DNA of 64,000 bases from CAWIOX01 sp963837775 (lineage in GTDB: Bacteria > Pseudomonadota > Gammaproteobacteria > Burkholderiales > Burkholderiaceae_D). A program made the translations under genes and the position numbers. The notes under the pieces are model-generated. The model saw only the letters and a list, made by a program, of their open reading frames with translations. It was not told where the DNA came from and did not search any database. Each line of letters opens with the position of its first letter. The stretch's first letter is position 1. This document shows, piece after piece, positions 9,460 through 17,976 of the stretch. The stretch covers positions 620,001 through 684,000 of the forward strand of contig CAWIOX010000004.1 in NCBI GenBank assembly GCA_963837775.1. Direction: 5' to 3'.

Positions 9460-10478
9460 AGCGTTTTCTGCCCGACACGATTCTGGCGCGGCTGTTCGTG
9501 CTGGTGCTGGCGGCCATCGTGATCAGCCATCTGATGACCTTCATCCTGCTGACCGAATTTTTCCAGCACGCGCCTCACCCGCCGCATCCGCCGGGACTGG
9601 GCGCTGGCGGCCCGAGACATCCGCCGCCAGGGCCGCCGCCCGGCTTCTGGATCGGATTGGCGACGCAGATCATCGCGCTCAGCGTCGCCGCCTGGTTCGG
9701 CGCCCGGCTGCTGGCGCGTCCGGTGCAACGATTGGCACAGGCTGCCGCGCAATTGGGCAACAACCTGAACCATCCGGCGATCGAGGAAACCGGCTCGGCG
9801 GAAGCGCGCCAGGCGGCACGGGTCTTCAATCAGATGCAGCAACGGATTCGCTCCCAGCTGGAAGAACGGGGCCGCTTCCTGGCCGCGGTGTCGCACGATC
9901 TGCGCACCCCGCTGACCCGGATGAAGCTGCGCGCCGAGCGCCTGCAGGATGAACCCGCCAGAGAGAAATTCCGCGCCGACATCGGCGAGATGGCTGACAT
10001 GCTCGATGCGACCCTCAATTACCTGCGCGGAGAAGCATCCAGCGAAGCATCGCAACTGCTCGATGTCCAGGCCTTGATCGACGCGATGGCCGAAGATGCG
10101 CGCGACGGCGGCGGCACCGTCAGTGTCAGCGGCGGCGCGCTGCCGCTGATGACCCAGCCGACCGCATTGCGCCGCTGCCTGTCGAACCTGCTGGAAAACG
10201 CGCTGCGCTACGGCCACCGGGCCGACATCGTGCTGAGCGACACGCCGCAGGCGCTGACGATCGAAATCCGCGATGCGGGGCCGGGCATTCCGGAAGAAAA
10301 AATGGCGCTGGTGTTCGAGCCTTTCGTGCGTCTCGAATCTTCGCGCAACAAGGCCTTTGGCGGCGTCGGCCTGGGCTTGTCGATTGCGCGCGAAGCTGCG
10401 CGCCAATGCGGCGGCACGGTCAGCCTGCGCAATGCCGCTGAAGGCGGCCTGATTGCCGCCGTCGCCGTGCCGCGCTGA
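9456..10478 (+). CDS. Sensor histidine kinase (HAMP-HisKA-HATPase)
   Basis: This 340-residue kinase has two membrane helices (about residues 9-30 and 62-85). They flank a very short periplasmic loop rich in Pro, His and Gly (HAPHPPHPPGLGAGGPRHPP). A HAMP region, the phospho-acceptor box SHDLRTPLTRMKLRAERL (His about 147), the N box NLLENALRYG and G boxes RDAGPGIP and GGVGLGLSIA follow. It is coupled to the response regulator by a 4-base overlap and is the obvious partner. The His-rich loop might bind a metal ion, which is speculative. The gene is intact. Confidence 0.92.
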   Translation: MKRFLPDTILARLFVLVLAAIVISHLMTFILLTEFFQHAPHPPHPPGLGAGGPRHPPPGPPPGFWIGLATQIIALSVAAWFGARLLARPVQRLAQAAAQLGNNLNHPAIEETGSAEARQAARVFNQMQQRIRSQLEERGRFLAAVSHDLRTPLTRMKLRAERLQDEPAREKFRADIGEMADMLDATLNYLRGEASSEASQLLDVQALIDAMAEDARDGGGTVSVSGGALPLMTQPTALRRCLSNLLENALRYGHRADIVLSDTPQALTIEIRDAGPGIPEEKMALVFEPFVRLESSRNKAFGGVGLGLSIAREAARQCGGTVSLRNAAEGGLIAAVAVPR

Positions 10479-10500
10479 GCGTGCAAGGCAACTTGTATCA

Positions 10501-10559
10501 ACTTTGTTACAAAGTGAACATATTGCCGATACATAGCTTTGAGATGATCGGGATCATCT
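10501..10559 (+). promoter_or_regulatory. Two perfect palindromes upstream of the EF-hand gene
   Basis: ACTTTGTTACAAAGT (10501-10515) is a 6-3-6 inverted repeat and AGATGATCGGGATCATCT (10542-10559) is an 8-2-8 inverted repeat. Both lie in the 133-base gap between the histidine kinase stop and the EF-hand start. Symmetric sites of this size are typical of dimeric regulators. Control by the adjacent response regulator is an inference. Confidence 0.45.
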
Positions 10560-10611
10560 GCAGCCGGACCGGGTTCGCGCTGCGGTCTTCAAACTCAACC
10601 AGGGGATTGTT

Positions 10612-11516
10612 ATGACGAGTGCTATCGGCGGCGTGGGCGGCGGATCATGGGCGATGCAGCGCCCTGATACCTCCAGCGTGGTGAAGAATCTGTTCGCCAA
10701 GGTGGATACCAAAAATCAGGGTTACATCGACAAGGCCGAGCTGCAATCCGCGTTTGACCAGATCGCGACCGATGCCGCATCAGGCAGCAGCACCAGCAGC
10801 ACTGGCAGTAGCACCAGCAACGTCGATGCGATCTTCAAGAAGCTCGATGGCGACAGCGACGGCAAGATCACCGAGCAGGAAATGAGCAGCGGCTTGCAAA
10901 AACTTGCCGACCAATTCGACAGCCAGTTCAACCAGTCGCGCACCAGCGGCATGGGCAGCGCCCACCATCACGATGGCGGCGAGGATACCGGCTTCAGCAA
11001 GGACCAGCTGACCAGCATGGCCAAGGAAATCGGCTCCAGCGACAGCAAGCGTTCCGAGCTGATGAGCAAGATCGCCGACAATTTCGACAAGGCCGACGCC
11101 AACAGCGACGGCAAGGTCAACCGCGAAGAGGCGATGGCCTTCGACAAAGCCAGCAAGACGGATTCGACCGCAGCACCGCAGTCGAAGGCAGTTCCGCTGT
11201 AAAACACGCGCACGGCGCGCCACCGCCGCCACCGCCGTCGGCCGCCGGCGACAGCGCATCCGACAGCAGCGCCAGCTCTGACAGCCAGGTCTTTGCGGCG
11301 GCCGACACCAATCAGGATGGCAAGGTCAGCATCCAGGAATTGCTGGCTTCGCTGCAAGCCGACAGCAGCACCGACAGTAGCTCCAGTAGCTCAACCAGCA
11401 AAACCGACGACAGCACTGCGTCCGTCATGAAAATGATGATGCAGCTGATGCAGGCCTACGGCGGATTCGGGCAGGATGCGGCGCAGAGCGGCAGCGGGAT
11501 TTCGGTAGCGGCTTGA
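10612..11516 (+). CDS. EF-hand protein with four calcium loops (XopAW-like), one frameshift
   Basis: Four canonical EF-hand loops are visible: DTKNQGYIDKAEL, DGDSDGKITEQEM and DANSDGKVNREEA in the first frame, and DTNQDGKVSIQEL in the second. The first frame stops at 11202. A one-base deletion somewhere in 11150-11200 would join it to a second frame running through a Pro-rich linker (HAHGAPPPPPPSAAG) to 11516, about 300 residues in all. Ser/Thr-rich linkers separate the loops and there is no obvious signal peptide. The layout resembles the EF-hand family annotated as XopAW-type calcium-binding effectors in proteobacteria, but secretion is not shown here. Loss of the last part would leave three loops. 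Confidence 0.75.
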
Positions 11517-11528
11517 TTTCACGCATAA

Positions 11529-11564
11529 AAAAACGCGCCGGACTTTAAAGTCCGGCGCGTTTTT
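11529..11564. terminator. Bidirectional rho-independent terminator
   Basis: A 36-base perfect palindrome is centred on CTTTAAAG, with the arm ACGCGCCGGACTT and flanking A5 and T5 runs. It sits between the convergent EF-hand gene (ending 11516) and the amino-acid binding protein gene (ending 11584), so it can serve both. Confidence 0.85.
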
Positions 11565-11583
11565 CATGCAAGCCGAGCGCGAG

Positions 11584-12738
11584 CTACTTGGTCACGGTCA
11601 GCAATGTGCGCTTGCCGCCTTTGTAGGTGTACAGCGTGAGCGTGCCGTCCTTGACATCGCCTTTGGCATCGAAAGCGATCGGGCCGGTGACGCCCTTGTA
11701 ATTGATTTTGGCGAGCTGCGGCAGATATTTCGCCGGCTCGACGGAATTGGCCTTTTGCATTGCAGCAATCATCGCGTTGGTCGCGTCATACGCATACGGC
11801 GCATAAATCTGCACCTCGGCATTGAATTTCTTCTTGAATGCCAGCTTGAACGCGTCCAGCCCCTTCTTGTCCGCATCGACCACGCCGCCGGCTTCGGCGC
11901 AGATCACCTGGCCATCGGCAATCGCATCGCCGGCCAGCTTGACGATCTCGCTGGTGCAGATGCCATCGCCGCCGACGAATTTGGCGTTGATGCCCAGTTG
12001 TTTCATTTGACGCAGCATCGGGCCGGCAACCGCATCGAGGCCACCGAAGAAGACCAGGTCAGGCTTCTTGTCCTTGATCGCGGTCAGGATCGCGTTGAAG
12101 TCAGTCGCCTTTTCGTTGGTGAACTGCTGCGACACGATCGTGACGCTCTTCGATTGCTTCTTGGCGGCCTTGACGAATTCCGTCGCAACCCCTTCGCCGT
12201 AGGCGGTGCGGTCGTCGATCACCGCGATGTTTTTCGCTTTCAGCACATCGACCGCATAGCGGCCCAGCGCGCCGCCCAGCTGGCTGTCATTGGCGACCAC
12301 GCGGAAAGCCGTGTTGTAACCTGCCTGCGTGTATTTCGGATTGGTCGCAGTCGGTGAAATCTGCGGAATCCCGGCCTGGTTGTAGATGCGCGAGGCCGGA
12401 ATGGTGGTGCCGGAATTGAGGTGGCCGATCACGCCGTTGACTTTCGCATCGACCAGTTTTTGCGCCACGGTGGTGGCTTGGCGCGGATCGCCGGCATCGT
12501 CTTCGGCCAGCAATTCGAACTTGATTTTCTTGCCGCCGATGGTCAGGCCTTTGGCATTGGCTTCCTCGATCGCCATGCGGGCGCCGTTTTCATTGTCCTT
12601 GCCGATATGCGCGATGCTGCCCGAAGTCTGTGCGACATGGCCGATCTTGACGGTCTGTTCTGCGGCAGCAGCGGTTGCATTGCCGGCGATAGCCAATGCC
12701 ACCGCGCCTAATAATGGAATTACTCTTGTATGCATCAT
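11584..12738 (-). CDS. Branched-chain amino acid ABC transporter substrate-binding protein (LivJ/LivK-like)
   Basis: This 384-residue periplasmic binding protein has an N-terminal signal peptide (MMHTRVIPLLGAVALAIAGNATAAAAEQ). Two lobes of the Peripla_BP_6 fold follow, with family motifs such as VKIGHVAQTSGSIAHIGKDNENGARMA near the start and AYAYDATNAMIAAMQKA near the end. It should deliver leucine/isoleucine/valine or related amino acids to a membrane permease. No permease or ATPase genes are adjacent, so it is an orphan receptor that must use a transporter encoded elsewhere. The gene is intact and ends at a strong shared terminator. Confidence 0.92.
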   Translation of the reverse strand: MMHTRVIPLLGAVALAIAGNATAAAAEQTVKIGHVAQTSGSIAHIGKDNENGARMAIEEANAKGLTIGGKKIKFELLAEDDAGDPRQATTVAQKLVDAKVNGVIGHLNSGTTIPASRIYNQAGIPQISPTATNPKYTQAGYNTAFRVVANDSQLGGALGRYAVDVLKAKNIAVIDDRTAYGEGVATEFVKAAKKQSKSVTIVSQQFTNEKATDFNAILTAIKDKKPDLVFFGGLDAVAGPMLRQMKQLGINAKFVGGDGICTSEIVKLAGDAIADGQVICAEAGGVVDADKKGLDAFKLAFKKKFNAEVQIYAPYAYDATNAMIAAMQKANSVEPAKYLPQLAKINYKGVTGPIAFDAKGDVKDGTLTLYTYKGGKRTLLTVTK

Positions 12739-13002
12739 GAAGAATTTACTCAGTGTAGGAAATGGGATTGCAGCCTGCCTTCTTCAACGACCGTGCGCTG
12801 CGCAATGGCTCATGCTGTGGAATAGGTCTGCAATACGATGTCACCGCCACCAGTTTGCCGCAATGCACCAGGGTTGACAAGTTAAGGCGCAGGGAATGTG
12901 TACAAGATAAGTTGCTCTCATATTCCCAAGCAGGCTGGATTGATTGCCTGAAAGAACCAAAGCATGAGATTCAGACTATAGGAGGCCCCTGCAATCCTGA
13001 TT

Positions 13003-13611
13003 TCAATCCGGGCTTTTAAGATACATCGACAAAAAGAGCAAAAGCGCCTTAGCCAGACTTCCTTTTTTAATCGATTGACTGGCGTATTTTTGCAACAGGA
13101 TGCCATTTGCCAGCCCGGTCAGCAGGACTGCGGCCTCTTCGCCGGTAAAAGGCGGCGCCACATGAGCACGTTCGGCAAGCGCCTCGACCAGCTTCGCTAT
13201 CGCCTTGATTTGCCGGTCAAAGAGTGCGGCGTAAGCAAGGGCAAACTTCTGGCTCCTGCCAGACAGCAATTGGAACTCAACCGCCAGCACGCAAATACTG
13301 GCATCGTCCTCCATCTTTTGATACATCGCTTGAATTGCGCCGAGTACCTGCTCGGAGGTTTCGGTCTGGTTGAAAATTTCTTCAAGCGCAATGACTTCGC
13401 TTTCCATATGCGACCGTAAAAGTGCGATGAAAAGCTCGTCCTTATCAGAGAAATTTGAATAAAACGCGCCTTTCGAGTATCCCGCACTCTCTGCAATCTG
13501 ATCGATTGATGTCGATCCGACACCGTTATGCACGAACAATTGCCTGGCCGAATCCAGAAGTTTTTGGCGGGTTTGCGCCCGCATTTGTTCTCGCGACAGT
13601 CGTTTCGTCAT
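13003..13611 (-). CDS. TetR/AcrR-family transcriptional repressor
   Basis: The N-terminal helix-turn-helix is clear (RQKLLDSARQLFVHNGVGSTSIDQIAESAGYSKGAFYSNFSDKDELF, split here by regions), followed by an all-helical ligand-binding domain. I chose the ATG at 13611 (MTKRLSREQMRAQ). The frame is open up to 13656, and no ribosome-binding site decides. The gene is divergent from the epimerase at 13697. The 45-85 bases between them carry repeated AAATAC/GTATTT half-sites, so this repressor probably controls itself and the epimerase. Base composition here is more AT-rich than in the flanking genes. Confidence 0.88.
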   Translation of the reverse strand: MTKRLSREQMRAQTRQKLLDSARQLFVHNGVGSTSIDQIAESAGYSKGAFYSNFSDKDELFIALLRSHMESEVIALEEIFNQTETSEQVLGAIQAMYQKMEDDASICVLAVEFQLLSGRSQKFALAYAALFDRQIKAIAKLVEALAERAHVAPPFTGEEAAVLLTGLANGILLQKYASQSIKKGSLAKALLLFLSMYLKSPD

Positions 13612-13637
13612 CATGGCTAAATGGTTGAATGGAATAT

Positions 13638-13682
13638 TTGACATTATATCAAGCATTGAAATACTATTTGGTATTTAAATAC
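13638..13682 (+). promoter_or_regulatory. Promoter and operator between the TetR gene and the epimerase gene
   Basis: A TTGACA -35 box (13638-13643) and a TACTAT-like -10 (about 13662-13667) point toward the epimerase. They are overlaid by AAATAC (13659-13664), GTATTT (13671-13676) and AAATAC (13677-13682). The last two form the perfect palindrome GTATTTAAATAC. The arrangement suits occlusion of the promoter by a TetR dimer. Confidence 0.55.
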
Positions 13683-13696
13683 TTAATGGGATTCAA

Positions 13697-14707
13697 ATGA
13701 AAAGCCACACCGCTTTCATCACCGGCAGTACCGGCTTGCTGGGCAATAATCTTGTGCGCCTGCTTGCAGACAAGGGCTACCGGATCAGAGCACTGGCTCG
13801 CGATGCCGATAAGGCAGCACGCCAGTTTGGCGATCTGGATATCGAGGTCGTCAACGGCAACATGAACGACATCGCCGGATTTGCGGAATCCCTGCGAGGC
13901 GTCGATATACTTTTTCATACGGCGGCCCATTTCCGGCAAAGTTATAGCGGCGGCAACCATTGGGACGAGTTATACAAAACCAATGTGCTCGGCACCGCAG
14001 CGCTACTGGAACAGGCATATGCGATGGGGATACGAAACATGGTGCATGTCAGTTCAATCGCGGTGCTGGGCGGCGACGCCGACAGGCTGGTGGACGAGAG
14101 CATGCTTGCCGATCCTGGCAAGGTGGATGACTATTACCGCAGCAAAATTGAAACGGATAAGGTCATTCACGCATTTCTGGCCACCCATCCCGACATGTCC
14201 GTCGTGCTGGTGCTGCCGGGGTGGATGCACGGGCCGGGCGACATTGGCCCTACCTCAGCGGGACGATTCGTACTCGATTACCTCAACGGCAAACTACCCG
14301 GCGTGATCGATGCCCGCTATTCTCTGGTCGATGCACGCGATGTCGCCCAGGTCATGCTGGCAGCCAGCACGGCAGGTCGTCGTGGCGAGCGCTATCTCGC
14401 TGCGGGTCGGGCGATGCATATGCGTGAATTGTTCTGCGCAATGGAACACGTTTCCGGCAAGGCTGCGCCACAGCGCAAGATACCGATGGCTGCGCTGTGG
14501 CTGATCGCCGCCGCTCAGGAACTCTACGCGCGCTTGAGCGGCAAGCCGGTATTGCTGAGCTTGGCGACCGTCAGGAATATCGTCAGCGATTATGGGCGGA
14601 AGTTTTCCGACGTCAAAACCAAACGCGAACTGGGCGTGCAGTTCAGACCGCTGGAAGTGACGCTACGCGATGAAATTGACTGGTACAGGAACAACCGCTG
14701 GATTTGA
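13697..14707 (+). CDS. NAD(P)-dependent epimerase/dihydroflavonol-4-reductase-like protein
   Basis: This 336-residue extended short-chain dehydrogenase has the N-terminal nucleotide-binding motif TGSTGLLGNNLVRLLADKG (TGxxGxxG). It also has the conserved HVSS stretch (MVHVSSIAVLGG) and a YxxxK catalytic pair in DDYYRSKIETDK (about residues 152-158). These families reduce or epimerise sugars, flavonoid-like ketones or aldehydes, and the substrate here cannot be read from sequence. Divergence from a TetR repressor suggests induction by a small molecule, perhaps a toxic carbonyl compound. The start has no strong ribosome-binding site. Confidence 0.85.
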   Translation: MKSHTAFITGSTGLLGNNLVRLLADKGYRIRALARDADKAARQFGDLDIEVVNGNMNDIAGFAESLRGVDILFHTAAHFRQSYSGGNHWDELYKTNVLGTAALLEQAYAMGIRNMVHVSSIAVLGGDADRLVDESMLADPGKVDDYYRSKIETDKVIHAFLATHPDMSVVLVLPGWMHGPGDIGPTSAGRFVLDYLNGKLPGVIDARYSLVDARDVAQVMLAASTAGRRGERYLAAGRAMHMRELFCAMEHVSGKAAPQRKIPMAALWLIAAAQELYARLSGKPVLLSLATVRNIVSDYGRKFSDVKTKRELGVQFRPLEVTLRDEIDWYRNNRWI

Positions 14708-14730
14708 TTGCAAGGGCAAAAACTCTGCAC

Positions 14731-14758
14731 GATAGCCTGACCATAAAACCAGGCTATC
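14731..14758 (+). terminator. Possible terminator hairpin after the epimerase
   Basis: A 9-bp perfect stem, GATAGCCTG and CAGGCTATC, encloses a 10-nt loop 24 bases after the epimerase stop. There is no T-run, so it could instead be an mRNA-stabilising hairpin. Confidence 0.4.
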
Positions 14759-14875
14759 TCAGGATAAAGCTGTCGTTAGCAGCTGGTCCGGGGTGCCGGA
14801 TCATTGTCGGGATGCGGGATGATGTACAGTGACAGTGCATTTCTTCTGCCACCGACAATCCGAACAGCCGCTTTC

Positions 14876-15256
14876 ATGTCCAACGCCATTCCCTGCACGC
14901 CCCCTGCATCCGATCTGGTCGCACTGCGCGACCAGATCCGCACCTTTGTCGACGAACGCGACTGGGACCAGTTCCACACGCCGAAAAACCTGGCGAGCGC
15001 GCTGAGCGTGGAGGCGGCCGAACTGCTGGAGCCATTCCAGTGGCTGCAGACCGGCGACGCCGCCGAGCTTGGCGCCGGCAAACTGGCGCATGTCGCGCAT
15101 GAAATGGCCGATGTGCTGACCTACCTGGTGCGCCTGGCCGACAAGCTCGACATCGACCTGATGGCGGCCGCGGCTGAAAAAATGGCGCTGAACCGGGCCA
15201 AGTATCCGGCCGACAAAGTGCGCGGCGACGCGCGCAAATACAGCGAATACGAGTGA
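14876..15256 (+). CDS. MazG-like nucleotide pyrophosphohydrolase
   Basis: This is a protein of about 126 residues starting at ATG 14876 (MSNAIPCTPPASD). The MazG-like/RS21-C6 signature is visible: WDQFHTPKNLASALSVEAAELLEPFQW, supplying the first ExxE metal site (EAAEL), and HEMADVLTYLVRLADKLDID, supplying the second (EMADV). Such enzymes hydrolyse non-canonical NTPs such as dCTP analogues to NMP and pyrophosphate, cleaning the nucleotide pool. It stands alone between the epimerase and a minus-strand gene pair. The metal residues look complete. Confidence 0.88.
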   Translation: MSNAIPCTPPASDLVALRDQIRTFVDERDWDQFHTPKNLASALSVEAAELLEPFQWLQTGDAAELGAGKLAHVAHEMADVLTYLVRLADKLDIDLMAAAAEKMALNRAKYPADKVRGDARKYSEYE

Positions 15257-15261
15257 TCCGG

Positions 15262-15658
15262 TCAGTAATTGGGCGGCGTGCGCTTTTTATTCAGTTTGAA
15301 GTCGTGCTGCAGGACCAGCGTGCTGGACGCGACCAGGCTGCTCAGTCCGAACACGAACTGCACCAGCTTGTCGTCGGGAAAATGCCAGACCTGGGTGGCC
15401 GGCTGCACCACGCCGGCGGCGGCCGCGATGACCGGCGCTGCCCACTGCGCATCCGGCGTCACATCCAGCAGCACATAGCCTTCCGCCGTGGTGTGCAGGT
15501 AAATATCGCCCGCCTTCGGCCAGCGTGAAGCAGACCCCGTAACCGCTGGCATTGGTGTTGCCCATGCACTGCTGCAAGTCGTGATTGAGAAGGTCGATCC
15601 AGGCTTCGGCCTCAATCGGCGTCAGCAAATGCATCCAGGCAATCGGCTTATGCTGCAT
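15262..15658 (-). CDS. Hypothetical protein downstream of an HMA gene, one frameshift
   Basis: I do not recognise this family. Reading begins at ATG 15658 (MQHKPIAWMHLLTPIEAEAW), overlapping the HMA stop by 11 bases. It runs through NASGYGVCFTLAEG, then shifts frame near 15510 to GDIYLHTTAEGYVLLDVTPDAQWAAP and ends LNKKRTPPNY, about 131 residues. Predicted secondary structure is mixed and no membrane segment is evident. The tight overlap implies an operon with the metal-binding-domain protein. It could be a small partner of that domain, but there is no direct evidence. Confidence 0.6.
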
Positions 15659-15851
15659 CGAAACCCGCATCCACGATGGCTTGACGAATATCCTGTTCCG
15701 ACACCATCGGGCCGTGTTCGATGCTGGCTGCGCCGCTGGCCAGCGAAAGTTCGACCCGGCCGATGCCGGGCAAGTCCTGGATCGCATTGGTGACCAGGCG
15801 AACACATTCTTCATTGTTCATGCCCGTCACCTTGAGCAGTGTGGTTTTCAT
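15648..15851 (-). CDS. Heavy-metal-associated (HMA) domain protein with incomplete CxxC
   Basis: This 67-residue single-domain protein has the ferredoxin-like HMA pattern: LLKVTGMNNEECVRLVTNAI, then GIGRVELSLASGAASIEH, then IRQAIVDAGFDAA. CopZ-type copper chaperones have GMxCxxC. Here the first cysteine is replaced, reading G-M-N-N-E-E-C, so only one thiol remains. It may bind metal weakly, act as a dimer, or not bind copper at all. It overlaps the following hypothetical gene by 11 bases. Confidence 0.75.
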   Translation of the reverse strand: MKTTLLKVTGMNNEECVRLVTNAIQDLPGIGRVELSLASGAASIEHGPMVSEQDIRQAIVDAGFDAA

Positions 15852-15937
15852 TTTTTCAAATCCGATCGCTTATTAAAATAAAGGCCGGACCACGGCAATC
15901 CCAATAGTCCGGCCATCACTACATAACTCTTAAACAA

Positions 15938-17885
15938 TTACGCCGGCTTCGGGCCTTTGCGATGCGTCTTCGGCTTGGCTTTGGCCGCATCGAACGGACG
16001 CTTGGCAAAATCGCCCCTGGCCTTGAACGGCGGCTTGTCGCCGGCCGTTTTTTCGCCAACCCGCCGGTCGCCGCCGGTTTTCGGGACCGACAGCGTGGCT
16101 TTCTTGACCGCCGGCTGGTCGGCGGCGGCTGCTTGCTCGCCATCGCGGCTGATGTGCAGCTGTTGTCCGGCGACCCACACGGTTTTCAGATGGTCGAGCA
16201 AGCGGTTGCGGCATGTCGGCCGGCAGGTCGAGCACGCTGTAGTCGTCATAGATTTCGATGCGGCCGATGTTTTTGGAATCCAGCCCCGCCTCGTTGGCAA
16301 TCGCGCCGACGATATTGCCCGGCTTGACGCCGTGCGCATGGCCGACTTCGATGCGGAAAGTCTGCTTGCCGGCATCGGGCTGACGCTCGATCCGTTCTTT
16401 CTTCGGAAAAGCCGGACGCTCGGCACGCTCACCGCGCTCAATGCGTTCGCCGCGCTCCGGGCGATCCCTGCGTTCCGGCCGCTCGGAGCGTTCCGGACGA
16501 TCGAACTTGCCGGCACGGGCCGGTCTTTCATCGGACCATGCGCCGGCTTGCGGCTCGCGCTGCTGCTTGTCCAGCAGCAGCGGCACATCGCCGCGCGCCA
16601 TTTTGGCCAGTGCCGCCGCGATTTCAGCCGCCGGCACATTGTGTTCGCGCTCGTATTCCTCGATCAGCGAGGCGAAGATATCCAGTCCGCCGGCCGCCAG
16701 CGTCTCGCCGATCTGTTCCTTGAACCTGGCGATACGCACGTCGTTGACCGCCTGGATGGTCGGCAATTCCAGCGGCGACACCGGCTGGCGGGTCGCGCGC
16801 TCGATCGCCTTGAGCAAATTCCGTTCGCGCGGGGTGATGAACAGGATCGCCTCGCCGCTGCGCCCGGCGCGGCCGGTACGGCCGATGCGGTGGGTATAGC
16901 TTTCCGGATCGTGCGGCACGTCGTAATTGATCACGTGGCTGATGCGCTCGACATCCAGCCCGCGGGCGGCGACATCGGTGGCGACCAGGATATCGATCTT
17001 GCCGTCCTTCAGCTGGCCGATGGTGCGTTCGCGCTGCAGCTGCTGCATGTCGCCGTTGATCGCCGCCGCAGAAAAACCGCGCGCCTGCAATTTGCTGGCC
17101 AATTCTTCGGTGCCCAGCTTGGTGCGCGAAAAAATGATCATGCCGTCAAAGGTCTCGGCTTCCAGGATCCGCGTCAGCGCATCGAGCTTGTGCATGCCGG
17201 ACACCAGCCAGTAGCGCTGGCGGATATTGTCGGCGGTGCCGGTCTTGGCGGCGACCGTGACTTCCGCCGCGTCGCGCAGATAGGTCTTGGCGATGCGCTT
17301 GATCACCGACGGCATGGTGGCCGAGAACAGCGCGGTCTGGCGCGTTTCCGGCGTTTCCTGCAGGATGCGTTCGACATCGTCGATAAAACCCATGCGCAGC
17401 ATCTCGTCGGCTTCATCGAGCACCAGCGTCTTCAGCTGCGACAGATCGAGCGAACCCTTGTCGAGGTGATCGATCACCCGACCCGGGGTGCCGACCACCA
17501 CGTGCACGCCGCGGCGCAACGCCGACAGCTGCGGGCCGTAGCTCTGGCCGCCGTAGATCGGCAGCACATGAAAGCCGGGAATATGCGTGGCGTAACGCTG
17601 GAATGCTTCGGCCACCTGGATCGCCAGTTCGCGCGTCGGCGCCAGCACCAGCGCCTGCGGCGCGGTCTGTTTGAGGTCGATGCGGGACAGGATCGGCAGC
17701 GCAAAAGCGGCGGTCTTGCCGGTGCCGGTTTGGGCCTGGCCCAGCACGTCGCGATTGTCCAGCAACATCGGGATGGTGGCCGCCTGGATCGGCGACGGCA
17801 ATTCATAGCCGAGTTCCTTCAGGACGCGCAACAGCGCTTCGCTCAGGTTCAGATCGGCAAATAAGGTAGTAGGTGTTTCAGACAT
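15938..17885 (-). CDS. deaD: DEAD-box ATP-dependent RNA helicase (DeaD/CsdA-like), one frameshift
   Basis: The helicase core is complete: Q motif (LKELGYELPSPIQAATIP), motif I AQTGTGKT, Ia PTRELAIQ, DEAD box VLDEADEML, SAT motif III, VATDVAARGLDVE and HRIGRTGRAGR. It is followed by an Arg/Glu/Pro-rich repetitive linker (ERPERRDRPERGERIERGE) and a DbpA-type RNA-binding domain (TFRIEVGHAHGVKPGNIVGAIANE). One extra base near 16208 moves the true tail into another frame (NRLLDHLKTVWVAGQQLHIS to THRKGPKPA), ending at 15938. Such helicases aid ribosome assembly and mRNA turnover at low temperature, which agrees with other cold-linked genes here. ATG 17885 is chosen over GTG 17897. Confidence 0.92.
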
Positions 17886-17976
17886 GGCATTGCTCACAAG
17901 TTCACTCGAATCGCACTATGCGAAAGAACGTGGTGCGCAGTTTACTCCGTTGTGACGCGGTCTGGGCTGAGACAGC

